This document shows positions 54,015 to 54,207 of a DNA stretch of 54,207 bases, piece by piece. The DNA comes from Bacteroidota bacterium (lineage in GTDB: Bacteria; Bacteroidota; Bacteroidia; Bacteroidales; UBA7960), in the NCBI GenBank assembly GCA_018335675.1, contig JAGXRQ010000096.1:1-54207 (forward strand). The letters are read 5' to 3'. Every line of letters starts with the position of its first letter. The first letter of the stretch is position 1. The notes below the pieces were generated by a model that did no database searches, had not been told where the DNA came from, and saw nothing but the letters and a program-made list of their open reading frames with translations. Both the position numbers and the translations under genes were made by a program.

Positions 54015-54184
54015 AAATTTAGGCATTGCCCATGCATTTTATGTCGTAAGAACCATGATGTAAAACATCACTAATAAGTCTGACACTAGGTGGTTTAAAG
54101 AGTCCCAATTGGCAGTTGGATGCCGTATAAGAGAGTTTACAATCTAAACCACCAGGCATAGGGCAATGATAAACCCCTAAATTT
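54015..54184 (+). ncRNA. nested structured RNA candidate (retron- or IS110-leader-like)
   Basis: A long basal stem joins AAATTTAGG (54015-54023) with CCTAAATTT (54176-54184), CATTGCCC (54024-54031) with GGGCAATG (54161-54168) and ATGC (54032-54035) with GCAT (54156-54159). It encloses a hairpin TGATGT/ACATCA with loop AAA (54056-54070) and a stem GGTGGTTTA/TAAACCACC (54089-54097, 54145-54153) with a large internal loop and an apical GGCA/TGCC hairpin (54111-54124). The start codon at 54192 follows 7 bases later. All pairings are read directly; the identity is inferred. Confidence 0.6.
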
Positions 54185-54191
54185 ATAAACT

Positions 54192-54207
54192 ATGAGTAAA
54201 ATTAAGA
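54192..54207 (+). CDS. start of a gene cut by the window edge
   Basis: ATG at 54192 opens MSKIK and runs off the window. Five residues do not identify it. Position after the structured region suggests a reverse transcriptase or IS110-type transposase. Confidence 0.4.

Noticed and set aside
53640-54190. Group II intron before the last ORF
   Set aside because: No GUGYG 5' end with enough room for domains I-III, and the main stem closes over only 170 bases.

Overview
The window is a chromosomal segment of an AT-rich Gram-negative bacterium of the phylum Bacteroidota, most like an uncultured Bacteroidales or Marinilabiliales relative. The evidence is a SusC-like TonB-dependent receptor with a DUF4249 lipoprotein, promoters of the Bacteroidota type (TTG or TTTG, about 20 bases, TAnnTTTG), almost no Shine-Dalgarno sequences except inside the prfB frameshift site, an archaeal/eukaryotic-type ProS, a 29-residue bS22/mS38-like ribosomal protein, and LpxK, which implies lipid A. 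I saw no rRNA, tRNA or CRISPR array.

Layout. 1-1251: tail of an IS30 transposase, a free TonB C-terminal-domain protein and QueD. 1553-5873: histidine kinase and OmpR-type regulator, exonuclease VII (xseA, xseB) and a SPOR protein. 5927-11921: fructose-bisphosphate aldolase, coiled-coil lipoprotein, asnS, rpoN and a PAP2-like membrane protein. 11924-16080: outer-membrane barrel protein, DUF4249 lipoprotein and TonB-dependent receptor. 16467-20720: SiaB-like kinase, recG and two separately terminated TonB proteins. 20820-27652: sufBCDS, sufE, SufT-like, gcvH and vanZ on the minus strand, with a repeat block splitting sufS from sufE. 28133-30798: Fic protein with an unusual cluster of half-sites at its start, then proS. 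30920-41094: a Tyr/Pro/Gln/Ser-rich lipoprotein, an OmpP1/FadL-type barrel, a C4 zinc-ribbon protein, Nif3-like protein, lpxK, a ZIP transporter and B12-dependent ribonucleotide reductase. 41341-46557: YhbP-like protein, prfB with its programmed frameshift, recX, rng, the bS22-like protein, HU and ssb. 46589-53521: a five-gene minus-strand locus with a DUF4212-like subunit, an ActP-like Na+/solute symporter, a TPR protein, a metallophosphoesterase and a 956-residue Cache-PAS-PAS-CBS-nucleotidyltransferase protein. 53906-54207: a structured non-coding region directly before a start codon at the window edge.

The most interesting parts are the last two. The symporter locus joins carboxylate-type uptake to a membrane sensor whose only apparent output is a GlnD-like nucleotidyltransferase. 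The right-hand edge has nested inverted repeats ending 7 bases before an ATG, a layout like a retron (a1-msr-msd-a2-RT) or an IS110-type guide-RNA leader; the protein lies outside the window, so this is undecided. Other notable points are the nonamer TATAGGGG repeats after two stop codons 28 kb apart, an Asp-to-Asn change in the XseA motif GIGHxxD, and the prfB frameshift.

Start codons were moved from the longest frame where family length or conservation favoured it (queD, asnS, TonB-dependent receptor, sufB, nif3, lpxK). All family names come from reading the protein sequences; no database search was run.
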